64,000 bases of DNA, taken from Smallanthus sonchifolius. Lineage: Eukaryota > Streptophyta > Magnoliopsida > Asterales > Asteraceae. The stretch is from contig CM042025.1 in the NCBI GenBank assembly GCA_023525975.1, positions 1,689,001 through 1,753,000 on the forward strand, written 5' to 3'. This document shows, in pieces, positions 1-10,209 of this stretch (its first letter is position 1; the number at the start of each line of letters is the position of its first letter). A program made the translations under genes and the position numbers. The notes below the pieces were generated by a model that ran no database searches, was not told the origin of the DNA, and saw only the letters and a list, made by a program, of their open reading frames with translations.

Positions 1-44
1 TCTCAAGCAGTATCCGAAATTAAAATAAAAGTTATTAAATTTAT

Positions 45-1410
45 AAGGGGCAAATTTCATATATAGTTATATGCCCCTACAAACTTAGAAAATATCATAT
101 ATATCCAACCAAAACTAAAAATATCATATATACCCTTACAAATATGTAAAAATATTATATATAACCATTTCATTAAAAACAACTTAAGAAACATCAATTT
201 TACCTTTATTTTTCTAAAACTTTAAATTTCATATTTATCCATTTTTAACTTTAAAATTTTATATTTACCAACAAATAATAGTTTTCTAAAAAATATTATA
301 TTTATTTTTCTCACTTTCGTTTATCATATTACCAATTTTCTTATAATGGAGGAACCGTTTTCTTTTATAAGAACTCACAAATCGTTCTGAATCAGTTTTG
401 AGAATCGCGATCGAAGTAGCAATTGAACACAAACGAGATGGAATCATTTAAACTAGGTAAAAAAATTCATTAAAATTTGCTTACGTATGAAATAAAACTT
501 AAAAGTTAGGTTATAAAAAAATTATATAACGGATAGGGATAAAAGTGACATCCAAATATCCAATTATATAAACACAAAACCCCCTCAGAATTTAGAACTG
601 AATATTCAAAATTGAAGCAGAAAAACAGAGGACCGGAGGTTACCGGTAGGAGAAATGGGTGCTTTTGTTACAGAAATGCCCCTGCATGATTTGATCGGAT
701 AAATGAAGATCGATTTCACCATCGGTGAGCTTCCGTCTCTTCTCCCTCTCGTGTCTTTCTTTGCTAACAGGGAGTTGTCTTCATGCACAAAAAAAATTGA
801 TGTGTTGTAATCTTATATATTTTGAAAAGTAAACGAAATAGTCCTTTGGGTCAAATGCCTTTGTCGGTAAATATCATATATATAATTAAAATGATTTTTT
901 TTTTATTTTATGACCTTCTACTGTATCCATTATATTTTTTTTTACAACCTAGTTTCTTAGTTTTATCCTATGCATTACCCGATTTAAATTATTTTTATTT
1001 TATCTCATACGCAACCCAATTTAAATGATTTTTTACCTAACCTAAATGATTTCTTACCTAATTTTTTACTTGACTTATAAAAAGAAAAGAGGTTCCTCTA
1101 TATATGATGTATAAATTCTACAAGAAAATTGGTAAAATTATAAAAGAAAGCAATAAAGTTAAATATAATATTTTGAGAAAACTATTGTTTGTGGGTAAAA
1201 AAATTGAAGTTAAAAATAGGTAAATATTAAATTTTAAAGTTATAAATGGGTAAATATGAAATTTTAAAATTTTAGAAAAATAATGGTAAAATGGTTATTT
1301 CTTAAATAGTTTTTTTACATGTTTGTAAGGGTATATATGGTATTTTTAACTTTGGTTGGGTATATATGATATTTTCTAAGTTTATATGAGTATATATGAA
1401 ATTGGCTCTT
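45..1410. mobile_element. Long inverted-repeat element enclosing a MOSC gene exon (Mutator/Pack-MULE candidate)
   Basis: About 340 bp at 45-385 is the reverse complement of about 335 bp at 1075-1410. Both arms carry the same succession of AT-rich motifs and end in a related terminus (left GGGCAAATTTCATATATA, right reverse complement GAGCCAATTTCATATATA). The arms enclose about 690 bp that include a MOSC-domain exon on the minus strand. Long terminal inverted repeats around a captured gene piece are typical of Pack-MULEs. I could not find the 9-bp target-site duplication that would settle it. The right arm is repeated again at about 3270-3610 because it lies inside the 2.2-kb tandem duplication. 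Confidence 0.5.
640..788 (-). pseudogene. First exon (or captured exon) of a MOSC N-terminal domain protein, mARC-like
   Basis: The minus-strand frame starting at 788 reads through a segment with the motif IFIYPIKSCRGISV followed by APISPTG. This is the start of the MOSC N-terminal beta-barrel domain of plant molybdenum-cofactor sulfurase-like / mitochondrial amidoxime reducing component (mARC) proteins. Those proteins hold the molybdenum cofactor and reduce N-hydroxylated compounds. A second in-frame Met lies just before VKSIFIYP and could be the true start. The frame leaves homology after PTG at a good splice donor (ACCG|GTAACC), where family members continue with F-R-W-D. No further exon is visible at 1-600, so the rest lies left of the window or is missing. 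The exon sits between the inverted repeats of a possible Pack-MULE, so it may be a captured fragment. Domain recognition is firm; gene status is open. Confidence 0.6.
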
Positions 1411-1787
1411 TATTTTTCTAACGGCAATTTTTTACACATAAATACCATATAGCCTTTCACAAGGATTTAAACTCACATCATTTTTATATAAGGTAAACAC
1501 CGTACCATTAGACCACTGTATCAAAAGTTATTTTAAGTTATCATGAAAAGTATGGTTTTGTATTAAAATATAGTTCTTTTTGCTTCAAATTATAAACCAT
1601 ACAATTCAAAAGGTGTTAACCATTTACTCTTTGTTATGCGTGGCTTAAAAGTGGTTAAGCATGTTTGGGTGACTCATAGCTTTGTGGGTTGTGCCTCCTC
1701 CACGCGGTGTAAAGTACGCGTCTTTACTCCCCTGCAACTATTTTAGTTTGAATGATAAAATAATTTTTCAAAGAGAGAAGAACTAAA

Positions 1788-2172
1788 GGGTGTTTGGGAT
1801 TGCTTATTTAACTCTAAAAGTGTTTTTTTTTAAATTGATTATTGACTTATGATTTTTTTAAAATTAATTTTTAAAAAAATGTTTGGATTAGCTTTTGTGG
1901 TGAAAAAACCCAATAAGTTATTTTTTAAAAAGTGTTTGGCTTAGCTTATATTTATTATAGGGTAAAGGGTGAATATATTGGTAATTTTATGTTCAAAAAG
2001 TCATAATAAGTTTTAAAAAACTAGGATTTGTGACTTTTGAAAAATAAAAAAAGTTAAATAAAAATGAATTTTATCAATGACAAATACTTTTTTGACTTAC
2101 TGATTTTTTTTAAAAGTTAATAAGTTAATAAATTATTTTCAAACTCAATTTCAAACTCAATCCCAAACACGA
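1788..2172. mobile_element. Small inverted-terminal element beginning GGGTGTTTGGGATTG (MITE-like)
   Basis: The left end GGGTGTTTGGGATTG and the right end CAATCCCAAACAC are inverted matches around an AT-rich body. The equivalent in the second duplication unit spans about 3985-4332 with a more decayed left end. Single ends of the same kind occur in introns near 28250, 43735 and 44940. I infer a PIF/Harbinger-like MITE family; the target duplication is not clear. Confidence 0.45.
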
Positions 2173-2214
2173 GTTCGAAAGAGAGAAGGAAGTCCATCAC
2201 CATCTGCGACGCCG

Positions 2215-2451
2215 ATGGTATTTCAGGGTGTGGTATCATTTTCGCAAAGCTTGCTCGCCGGCGAGCCTGAAACAGAAACGTCGACGGTTTGGCAAGCCCG
2301 ACGACGTCATTTCCGGATTAGATCGAAAGGTGCATGTCCTGTTCCGTTAGGTTTTTATAACGAAGCTTTTCATCTAGGTTTTTTTCTATGTACAATAAGA
2401 AGGATGGATCTGAGAGGAGATGGCAGAGGCGGCGGTGTCTGTTGCCGATAA
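2215..2451 (+). other. Gene-like 5' segment with a 78-codon open frame, copy 1
   Basis: A locally GC-rich stretch opens with a purine-rich leader and carries an ATG frame of 78 codons that matches no family I know. It is followed by AT-rich, intron-like sequence and a good acceptor (CCTTGCAG, about 2850-2857) before an AATCAGATCACTG segment. The arrangement resembles the 5' end of a plant gene: leader, first exon, long first intron. No downstream coding exon follows before the duplication junction. The copy at 4385-4621 encodes the identical protein. Confidence 0.25.
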
Positions 2452-3067
2452 TTGCCGGATAAGAAACTCATATTTAACAGTTGATCGGTTCGCCGTGCAT
2501 AGGGACAAACAACCTCATTTGGTGAAAAAGTGGTATCAATTTGCTTTAAGAATCAGAACCCTAATTGATTGCTAAAAGAGAGGGGTATTGTTGATTTAGA
2601 TCCATCGCTTACAATTTCTTCTCGATTTTCTTTGGTATGTTCTTGATTATGCCTGATTTCTGGTTTTTTCGTAATCATCTTGGTGTACAAATGTTTGAAG
2701 AAATTTTATAAATTGATCGAGATGTCGTGTTTATTTATTGTTTAGCGTGTTTTCCATGGTGTGTATTTGGTCCAATAATGCGTGTTTTTTTTATAATCAG
2801 ATACTCATGGTTGGATTTTGATGGTGAAAACCTGATTTACTTTGTGGTTCCTTGCAGGGAATCAGATCACTGTATTCACAACAGAAGCAACAACTTTCAT
2901 AAGGAGTTAGTTGGTGCATGAAGGCGTAAATATCTTATCTTTTTTTTTTTAACGTTAACACCTAGATATTCTAGGATAATTGAGTTTTTCCGGTGCAACA
3001 CCTATAACATCCAGTGCAGCCCACCATCCCAACTAGGTAAACCCCCAGGCCTGGCCACAGACCCATT

Positions 3068-5255
3068 TTTTATATATACCTAATTAAAATAAATGTTTTT
3101 ATTTTATGACCTTCTACCCGTATTCATTATATTTTTTTTACAACCTAGTTTCTTAGTTTTATCCTATACATTACCCGATTTAAATTATTTTTATTTTATC
3201 TCATACGCAACCCAATTTAAATGATTTTTTACCTAACCTAAATGATTTTTTACCTAATTTTTTACTTGACTTATAAAAAGAAAAGGGGTTCCTCTATATA
3301 TGATGTATAAATTCTATAAGAAAATTGGTAAAATTATAAAAGAAAGCGATAAAGTTAAATATAATATTTTGAGAAAACTATTTTTTGGGGGTAAAAAAAA
3401 TTGAAGTTAAAAATAGGTGAATATTAAATTTTAAAGTTACAAATGGGTAAATATAAAATTTTAAAATTTTAGAAAAATAATGGTAAAATGGTCATTTCTT
3501 AAATAGTTTTTTTTACATGTTTGTAAGGGTATATATGGTATTTTTAACTTTGGTTAGGTATATATGATATTTTCTAAGTTTATATGAGTATATATGAAAT
3601 TGGCTTTTTATTTTTCTAACGGCAATTTTTTACACATAAATACCATATAACTTTTCACAAGAATTTAAACTCACGTCATTTTTATATGGGACAAACATCA
3701 TACCATTAGACCACTGTAAAAGAGTTATTTTAACTTATCATGAAAAGTATGGTTTTGTATTAAAATATAGTTCTTTTTGCTTCAAATTATAAACCATACA
3801 ATTCAAAAGGTGTTAACCATTTACTCTTTGTTATGCGTGGCTTACAAGTGGTTAAGCATGTTTGGGTGACTCATAGCTTTGTGGGTTGTGCCTCCTCCAC
3901 GCGGTGTAAAGTACGCGTCTTTACTCCCCTACAACTATTTTAGTTGAATGATAAAATAATTTTTCAAAGAGAGAAGAACTAAACTGGTTTACGATTGCTT
4001 ATTTAACTCTAAAAATGTTTTTTTTTAAAAGTGTTTATTAACTTATTAATTTTTTAAAAATAGTTTTTAAAAAAGTGTTTGGAATAGTTTTTATGGTGGA
4101 AAAAAATAATAAGTTATTTTTTAAAAAGTGTTTGGCTTAACTTATATTTATTATAGGGTAAATGGTTGATAGATTGGTAATTTTATGTTCAAAAAGTCAT
4201 AATAAGTTTTAAAAAACTAGGATTTATGACTTTAATAAAAAAAAAATCAAATAAAAATAATTTTTATCCATACAAAACACTTTTTTTACTTATTGATTTT
4301 AAAAAAAAATTCAAACTCAATCCCAAACACCTCTTTTAGAGTCGGAATGAGAGAGAAGGAAGTCCATCACCATCTGCGACGCCGATGGTATTTCAGGGTG
4401 TGGTATCATTTTCGCAAAGCTTGCTCGCCGGCGAGCCTGAAACAGAAACGTCGACGGTTTGGCAAGCCCGACGACGTCATTTCCGGATTAGATCGAAAGG
4501 TGCGTGTCCTGTTCCGTTAGGTTTTTATAACGAAGCTTTTCATCTAGGTTTTTTTCTATGTACAATAAGAAGGATGGATCTGAGAGGAGATGGCAGAGGC
4601 GGCGGTGTCTGTTGCCGATAATTGCCGGATAAGAAACTCATATTTAACAGTTGATCGGTTCGCCGTGCATAGGGACAAACAACCTCATTTGGTGAAAAAG
4701 TGGTATCAATTTGCTTTAAGAATCAGAACCCTAATTGATTGCTAAAAGAGAGGGGTATTGTTGATTTAGATCCATCGCTTACAATTTCTTCTCGATTTTC
4801 TTTGGTATGTTCTTGATTATGCCTGATTTCTGGTTTTTTCGTATCATCTTGGTGTACAAATGTTTGAAGAAATTTTATAAATTGATCGAGATGTCGTGTT
4901 TCACCTAAAATTATTTATTGTTTAGCGTGTTTTCCATGGTGTGTATTTGGTCCAATAATGCGTGTTTTTTTATAATCAGATACTCATGGTTGGATTTTGA
5001 TGGTGAAAACCTGATTTACTTTGTAGTTCCTTGCAGGGAATCAGATCACTGTATTCACAGCAGAAGCAACAACTTTCATAAGGAGTTAGTTGGTGCAAAG
5101 GCTATATGAAGGCGTAAATATCTTATCTTTTTTTTAACGGTAACACCTAGATATTTTAGGATAATTGGGTTTTTCTGAGAACACCTAAAACATCCAGGGC
5201 AGCCCACCACAACAGGAACCTCCAACTGGGTAAACCCCCTGACCTGACTACAGAC
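3068..5255. repeat. Tandem duplication, unit 2 (about 2.2 kb)
   Basis: This is a direct repeat of 873-3067, starting at the AATTAAAAT/TATTTTATGACC stretch and running to the ACAGACCCC segment inside a full-length SINE. Differences from unit 1 include a small insertion before the SINE and a longer gap in the MITE-like part. Confidence 0.85.
4293..4621 (+). other. Gene-like 5' segment, copy 2
   Basis: This is the second copy of the segment at 2215-2451. The 78-codon frame at 4385-4621 is unchanged at the protein level. Here another frame (4293-4520) is also open and could start at the ATG near 4348. As in copy 1, an intron-like stretch and a CCTTGCAG acceptor near 5036 follow. Conservation between the copies only reflects recent duplication and does not show selection. 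Confidence 0.25.
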
Positions 5256-5341
5256 CCCTTTTTTGCTGTTGCCAGGATTCGAACCCAAAACCTCCACTAT
5301 GAGAAGTCTTAGGGCTACTATTGCACCAAATGGCCAACGGT
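5129..5341 (-). mobile_element. SINE, full length, 15-bp target duplication
   Basis: Perfect direct repeats GTAAATATCTTATCT at 5114-5128 and 5342-5356 flank 213 bp. On the minus strand the element starts next to 5341, carries a polymerase III B-box-like GGGTTCGAATCC about 60 nt in, and ends in an A-run (T-run on +) beside 5129. That is the structure of a tRNA-derived SINE. Its 5'-truncated counterpart at about 2941-3067 ends at the tandem-duplication junction. Confidence 0.85.
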
Positions 5342-5356
5342 GTAAATATCTTATCT

Positions 5357-6179
5357 ACCGACCAGCTTCAAACAAAATTTTTGTTTCTATCCAATCTGTG
5401 CAAAGAGTGTGTTTATAACCTATAAAATTAAGATTCAACAGGAGAGTTCCCAAGCGAGAAAGTTTACAACTATAATGTAACGATGAAGAGTAAACTGTAT
5501 TAGGCTTATTGTTTATGTATTCTCTTATTTTTGTAAGGGCTTTTATAATCACGTAAGGGTTTTGACATGTTGTTAATGACTTCAGGTATGCATAAACGAT
5601 TCTCAGATTTCAGTTAGACACGTCTTCACTTTTCAAGTTTGTAATCAGTCCTTTATATCATCTATTATAATATGTAATACTGATTATTTCTGCAGGTTTC
5701 CCAATAGATACAGTTATGTTTTTATTTAAAATTTTAATATAACAATAATAACTAACAATCAAAAAGAAAATCAGAAAACTGGTTGGTCAAAGAATAAAAA
5801 AAAAAAATATGTCTGAGTAACTTAATAGTTGAAGTTGAGGTGGGCTCGACAAAAAAGGGAAAGTAGATTGAGAGCATGGGCTCGAACACATAACCTTTTA
5901 TTTGAAGGTCTCCATATCAACCAATAAGATTGCATCACATGTTTATGATTCATTTCCTCTGCATTTATGTAGAAAAAAAAATCATTGCGGTTCATTTGCT
6001 ATGAATCTGAACATTAGGATATGCCCACATTTCTTTGGCGGGCCAAGATTTGATGGCGCGTAGCTCACAGGCTCAGGGAAAAGTGAACCATTTTGCTTCC
6101 CTATAATCAGTGGGATTATGAGACAACAACATGTGCAAAAGCCACAGGGCACTAGGACCGTTTTCCCACCTGCTCTTAT
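5357..6179. other. Gene-free stretch
   Basis: This is AT-rich sequence with no supported gene. Near 5880-5900 the minus strand has GTGTTCGAGCCC, a B-box-like motif that suggests an old SINE. I found no flanking duplication. Confidence 0.5.
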
Positions 6180-6192
6180 TCTGTCTCCTACT

Positions 6193-6467
6193 TTTCTTTT
6201 TGAACAGCGAACATTGAATGTTGTGACTTAGCACCCCCGTCATATGGGAGAGCCTCGTCCAACTCCGGCCAATATGTTGTCTTAACCGGGCCCACTTGAC
6301 GTTAGAGTTGAAGAGCATCCAAGGAAAAATCTCACCTAATACGACCCATTTCGGGCTTAAGGGAGAGCAGGGGCTCGAACCCTGGAAACTAGGGGGTGCA
6401 GGGATCGAACCTGGGTCACAAGTAACACTAGGTGTCTCCCTTGACACTCCACCACCAGCTCATTGAC
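6193..6467 (-). mobile_element. SINE with 13-bp target duplication
   Basis: Direct repeats TCTGTCTCCTACT at 6180-6192 and 6468-6480 flank 275 bp. On the minus strand the element begins GTCAATGAGCTGGTGGTGG (A-box-like) and carries CAGGTTCGATCCC (B box) about 50 nt later. It ends in an A-rich tail at the 6193 side. A 124-codon open frame across it is incidental. Confidence 0.85.
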
Positions 6468-6480
6468 TCTGTCTCCTACT

Positions 6481-7690
6481 AGGGAGCTCTCGAGTCAGGT
6501 TTGATTTTTGATTTATGACTAACTTAATCTTTAATGTGTATAATATTGATATGCTTAATATATAAGGCTAATGATGCTGTGTGTGTTACATGCAGATACT
6601 GGTGACGGTCGCAAATTATTATGAAATGGAAAATAATAATCATTATGTTCACATGATTTGCCGTGTTACTTTGTTAAACATAATATCATTACATGATTTT
6701 CCTAACCAATTATTTATATTTTTCCTACCTAATTATTTCTTTTTATGTTTTTGTTATTATTACCATTTTATATTAAATACATAATCTAACCAATTATCCT
6801 TCTTTTATCTTTTTGTTACTATTAATATTTAATATAAACATTTTCTAAATTCATTTTTTTTAAATACGTTTTTATTAATAGCTGAAACAAAAAGTATGTA
6901 TTTTAGAAAAGGTTTTTCAAGAAAACGTTTTATAAAATACTTTAAAAAATGTTTTTTTAAAGTATTTAAAATCCTCACCCGTCCTTTTTAGAGTTAATAG
7001 CCCGTCGTGCGAGCGCGCCCCTGATAATTGCGTCGTTGTGTCTGGGCTGTGAGGGCTCTCAGCCACGTGATAGTTCAATGTGCTCATCGGCGCCTACCTT
7101 GAGATGTGGATCATCCAAGGCACATTAGCATGGTGTACTCCTCCTGTTCGAACCAGGGTTTGAAACCAAACTTATCCTCTGGAGGATAAAGAGTCTTTGC
7201 TAAAAGGGCGGTGGCTTCATGTTCACACAAATTATTGATGTTGTCATATAAATTATATGATATAATACTAGCAGATGGCCCAACAAATTGATACTCACTA
7301 GGTCAAATATGTTATCCGAACACCACATAGGGGCTATACGAGACATAATACGGGTCGTATTAGGCATTTTTTTGACACAATACAATCGTATTAGGATATT
7401 TTGGACACAATACGGGCCGTATTTTTGAACACAACACGGACCTTAATGACACAATATGGGACACAATACGATCGTATTAGGATATACGTGGGTCTAAGCC
7501 CATATACTTCTGTTTGACCTCTTAAGGCTTGTATACGTCCACTTTCAACTTTTTAAACGCTTGTATAACTCCTATATACTGAAATTTTCAAAGAATATTT
7601 TTATTAAACTTTTTGTTCACAGAAAACAAGAGATAACCTCCAAATAAATACAAGAGGGGCTGTGGATAATCAACGCATGAATCAAGGGAA
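6481..7690. other. Gene-free stretch with palindromic CGTAT-type repeats
   Basis: No gene is visible. 7260-7510 is full of short imperfect palindromes of the kind AATACGATCGTATT and AATACGGGCCGTATT, also seen at 22740-22970, 25680-25740 and 26270-26690. Around 7080-7170 there is a GTTCGAACC motif that may belong to a decayed SINE. Confidence 0.4.
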
Positions 7691-10209
7691 ATCAACCAAT
7701 ACATGGAAACTAAATATATGGTGCATATATTTTGACGTAAATAGAAGAAATTGTAATTGCTTTGACCCCAACGCTTTGGTGAACAAATCTGCAATTTGGA
7801 ATTTTGAGTCAACATGAATCGGTTCTATCTCCTGAGATTCAATACGTTCTCTCACAAAGTAGCAATCCATTTCCACACGCTTCGTTCTTTCGTGAAAGAC
7901 TGGATTGTTTGCGATGTGTGCTTGACTGCCAAATTATCACAGAATAACTGAGTTGGGCTACTTTGTTCACACCCTAGGTCTTTTAACAGCCAACGTAACC
8001 ATAAAACTTCATTGACGGCGGTAGCCATTGCTCGATATTTAGCTTCAGCGAAAGAGCGTGACACGGCCGATTGCTTTTTGGACTTCAATGAGATGGGCGC
8101 ACCTCCCAGTAGTAACAAATAACCACTTCTTGATCTTCTTATGTCTGGACATCCAAGCCAATCGGAATCTGTATAAGCAACCAAATTCATTTCGCCCTCG
8201 TTTGGCAGCAAAATCCCTTGTCCCACGGTAGCTTTTAAGTACCTTAAAACCCGAATAGCTGCGTCCATATGACTTTGTCGAGGATCCACAACGAACTGAC
8301 TGAGAAGATTGACAGAGTAAGTGATGTCTGGTCGGGTGGCTTGCAGGTATAGAAGTCTTCCAATGAGTCGACGATACTCACTGGCATCTACCCGGACGGG
8401 TTCATCATCCCTTTTCAACTTAGTGTTTTGTTCCATGGGGAAGGCACTCGGCCGACACCCCATCATACCAGCGTCTTCAAGTATATCCAAAATATATTTT
8501 CTTTGATTAAGAACTAACCCATTTCGCGTTCGTGTCACTTCAATGCCCAAGAAGTATTTTAAAGGGCCCGTCTTTAATGCTAAATTTCTCATCCAAAAAG
8601 GCTTTGGTGTCGTCAATCTTTCTTTTGTCGTTGCCCACAATGATGACATCGTCAACATATATGAGAGCCGCAACAAAAGAATTGCCCATTTTAAAAATGA
8701 ACAAGGAGTGGTCGGCCTTTGATTGGGTAAAGCCGACTTCGTGGAGGGATGAGGTGAACTTTTGATACCAGTTTCTTGAAGCTTGCTTGAGACCGTATAA
8801 TGATTTTTTGAGACGACATACTTTGTTTTCTTTGCCCTTTTCAAAACCTTGAGGGATTTTCATGTAAACTTCTTTGTTTAACTCGCCATGCAAGAATGCA
8901 TTGTTGACATCGAGTTGATTGATAATCCACTTCCTTTTGGTTGCAACAGCCAGGAGAGTCAAACTGTAACTAACTTCGCTACCGGAGAAAACGTGTCATG
9001 GAAGTCTACACCTTCCATTTGTGTGAAGCCTTTAGCCACAAGTCTCGCCTTGTGTCTTTCAATGCTCTCATCATGTTTGTATTTTACTTTATAAATCCAT
9101 TTCGAATCAATGGCACGCCTTCCTTCGGGCAAATCTTCTAGGGTCCACGTACCGTTTTGTTCGAGGGCTTGTATTTCGTTCTTCATAGCTTCTCTCCAAT
9201 TTTTATCCTGTACGGCTTGAGAAAATGTTTTGGGCTCGTCATTTGTATTGATGGCCGCAAGAAAAGCTTTGTAGGAATTAGTAAAATTTTTGTAAGAAAC
9301 AAAATTGGAGATAGAATGTACCGTCGAGGAACTTTGACTGGTGTCGGGTGATGCTTGGTCTACGGATGGTGGGAGGTCGACAACATAATCATTGAGGTAA
9401 GCCGGTCGGCTTTTGATTCTAGTCTCTCTCATCGGGTGTTGATTGACATGTTCTTCTTCTTGAAAAATATTCGTTTCAACTTGTTCCCCATTTTGTTCAT
9501 TTGCATGGGATGTATTTTCATTCCCAACGTGCTCATTAAACTGCCCATTATCTTCTTGGGGTTCACCATCTTGCATGGAACTATCTTGCAAGTTATATTC
9601 TTCATTATTTTGTCCAGAATCTTCGTTTTCATTCTCAACCGGGTTTTTAAGAATGGGACCTTCATAATACCAGGCTGGTAAGCTAAAAATTTCTGGATCA
9701 TCTTCATATGTAGATTTTGATTTCTCATAAGAAAACGTGTTTTCTATGAACCTCACGTCTCTACTCACGACCAACTTGTTACCTTTTATATCGTAAATTT
9801 TATAACCTTTTGTGCCCCTCGGGTATCCCACGAATATTCCCGGTATCCCCCTTTCCTCAAACTTATCTCCGTTTGTTACAATACTTCGATAATAGACAAG
9901 CACCCAAATACTCTCATATCATTGTACTCCGGTTTCTCATTATAAATCATTTCATAGGGAGTTTTGTTACCTATGATTTTCGAGGGCAATCTATTAATGA
10001 TATACGCCGTTGTTAGGATGCATTCCCCCCAAAAATTCGTAAGTAGTTTTGCTTCAAATCTTAAAGCCCTTGCTGTTTTAAGCAAGTGCCGATATTTTCG
10101 CTCCACCACTCCGTTTTGTTGTGGAGTGTGTGGACATGTGGTCTCAAGCAACATCCCTTGTTCTGTATAAAAGTTCAGCATCCTATTCGACGTGAACTCA
10201 CCTCCGTTG
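7690..10209 (-). pseudogene. Ty1/copia polyprotein remnant: integrase core to RNase H
   Basis: On the minus strand the order is integrase, reverse transcriptase, RNase H, as in Ty1/copia. The integrase part (about 10209-9880) shows DNGGEF and PQQNGVVERK. The linker carries GYPRGTKGYKIYD. The RT (about 9200-8550) has HKARLVAKGF, QLDVNNAFLHGEL, LYGLKQASRNW and the catalytic YVDD. The RNase H part has YTDSDWLGC, then FHERTKRVEMD and DLFTKALG near the end. The frame changes near 9898, 8962, 8565 and 7915, so it cannot give a full protein. Gag, protease and the integrase N-terminus are absent. At 10209/12742 the integrase core is split by a solo LTR, and only a few codons continue beyond it, to about 12757. 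No LTR of its own is recognisable. It is dead. Confidence 0.9.

Larger units (their letters stand above)
873..3067. repeat. Tandem duplication, unit 1 (about 2.2 kb)
   Basis: This stretch is repeated directly at 3068-5255 with only scattered substitutions and small indels. It contains, in order, the right inverted-repeat arm of the 45-1410 element, a short TGTTTGGGATTG element, a GC-richer gene-like 5' segment (2160-2930) and a SINE truncated at 3067. The units abut with no spacer. Confidence 0.85.

Noticed and set aside
6073..6447. A 124-codon minus-strand open frame
   Set aside because: It lies almost wholly in a SINE with clear target duplication and has no protein-family motifs.
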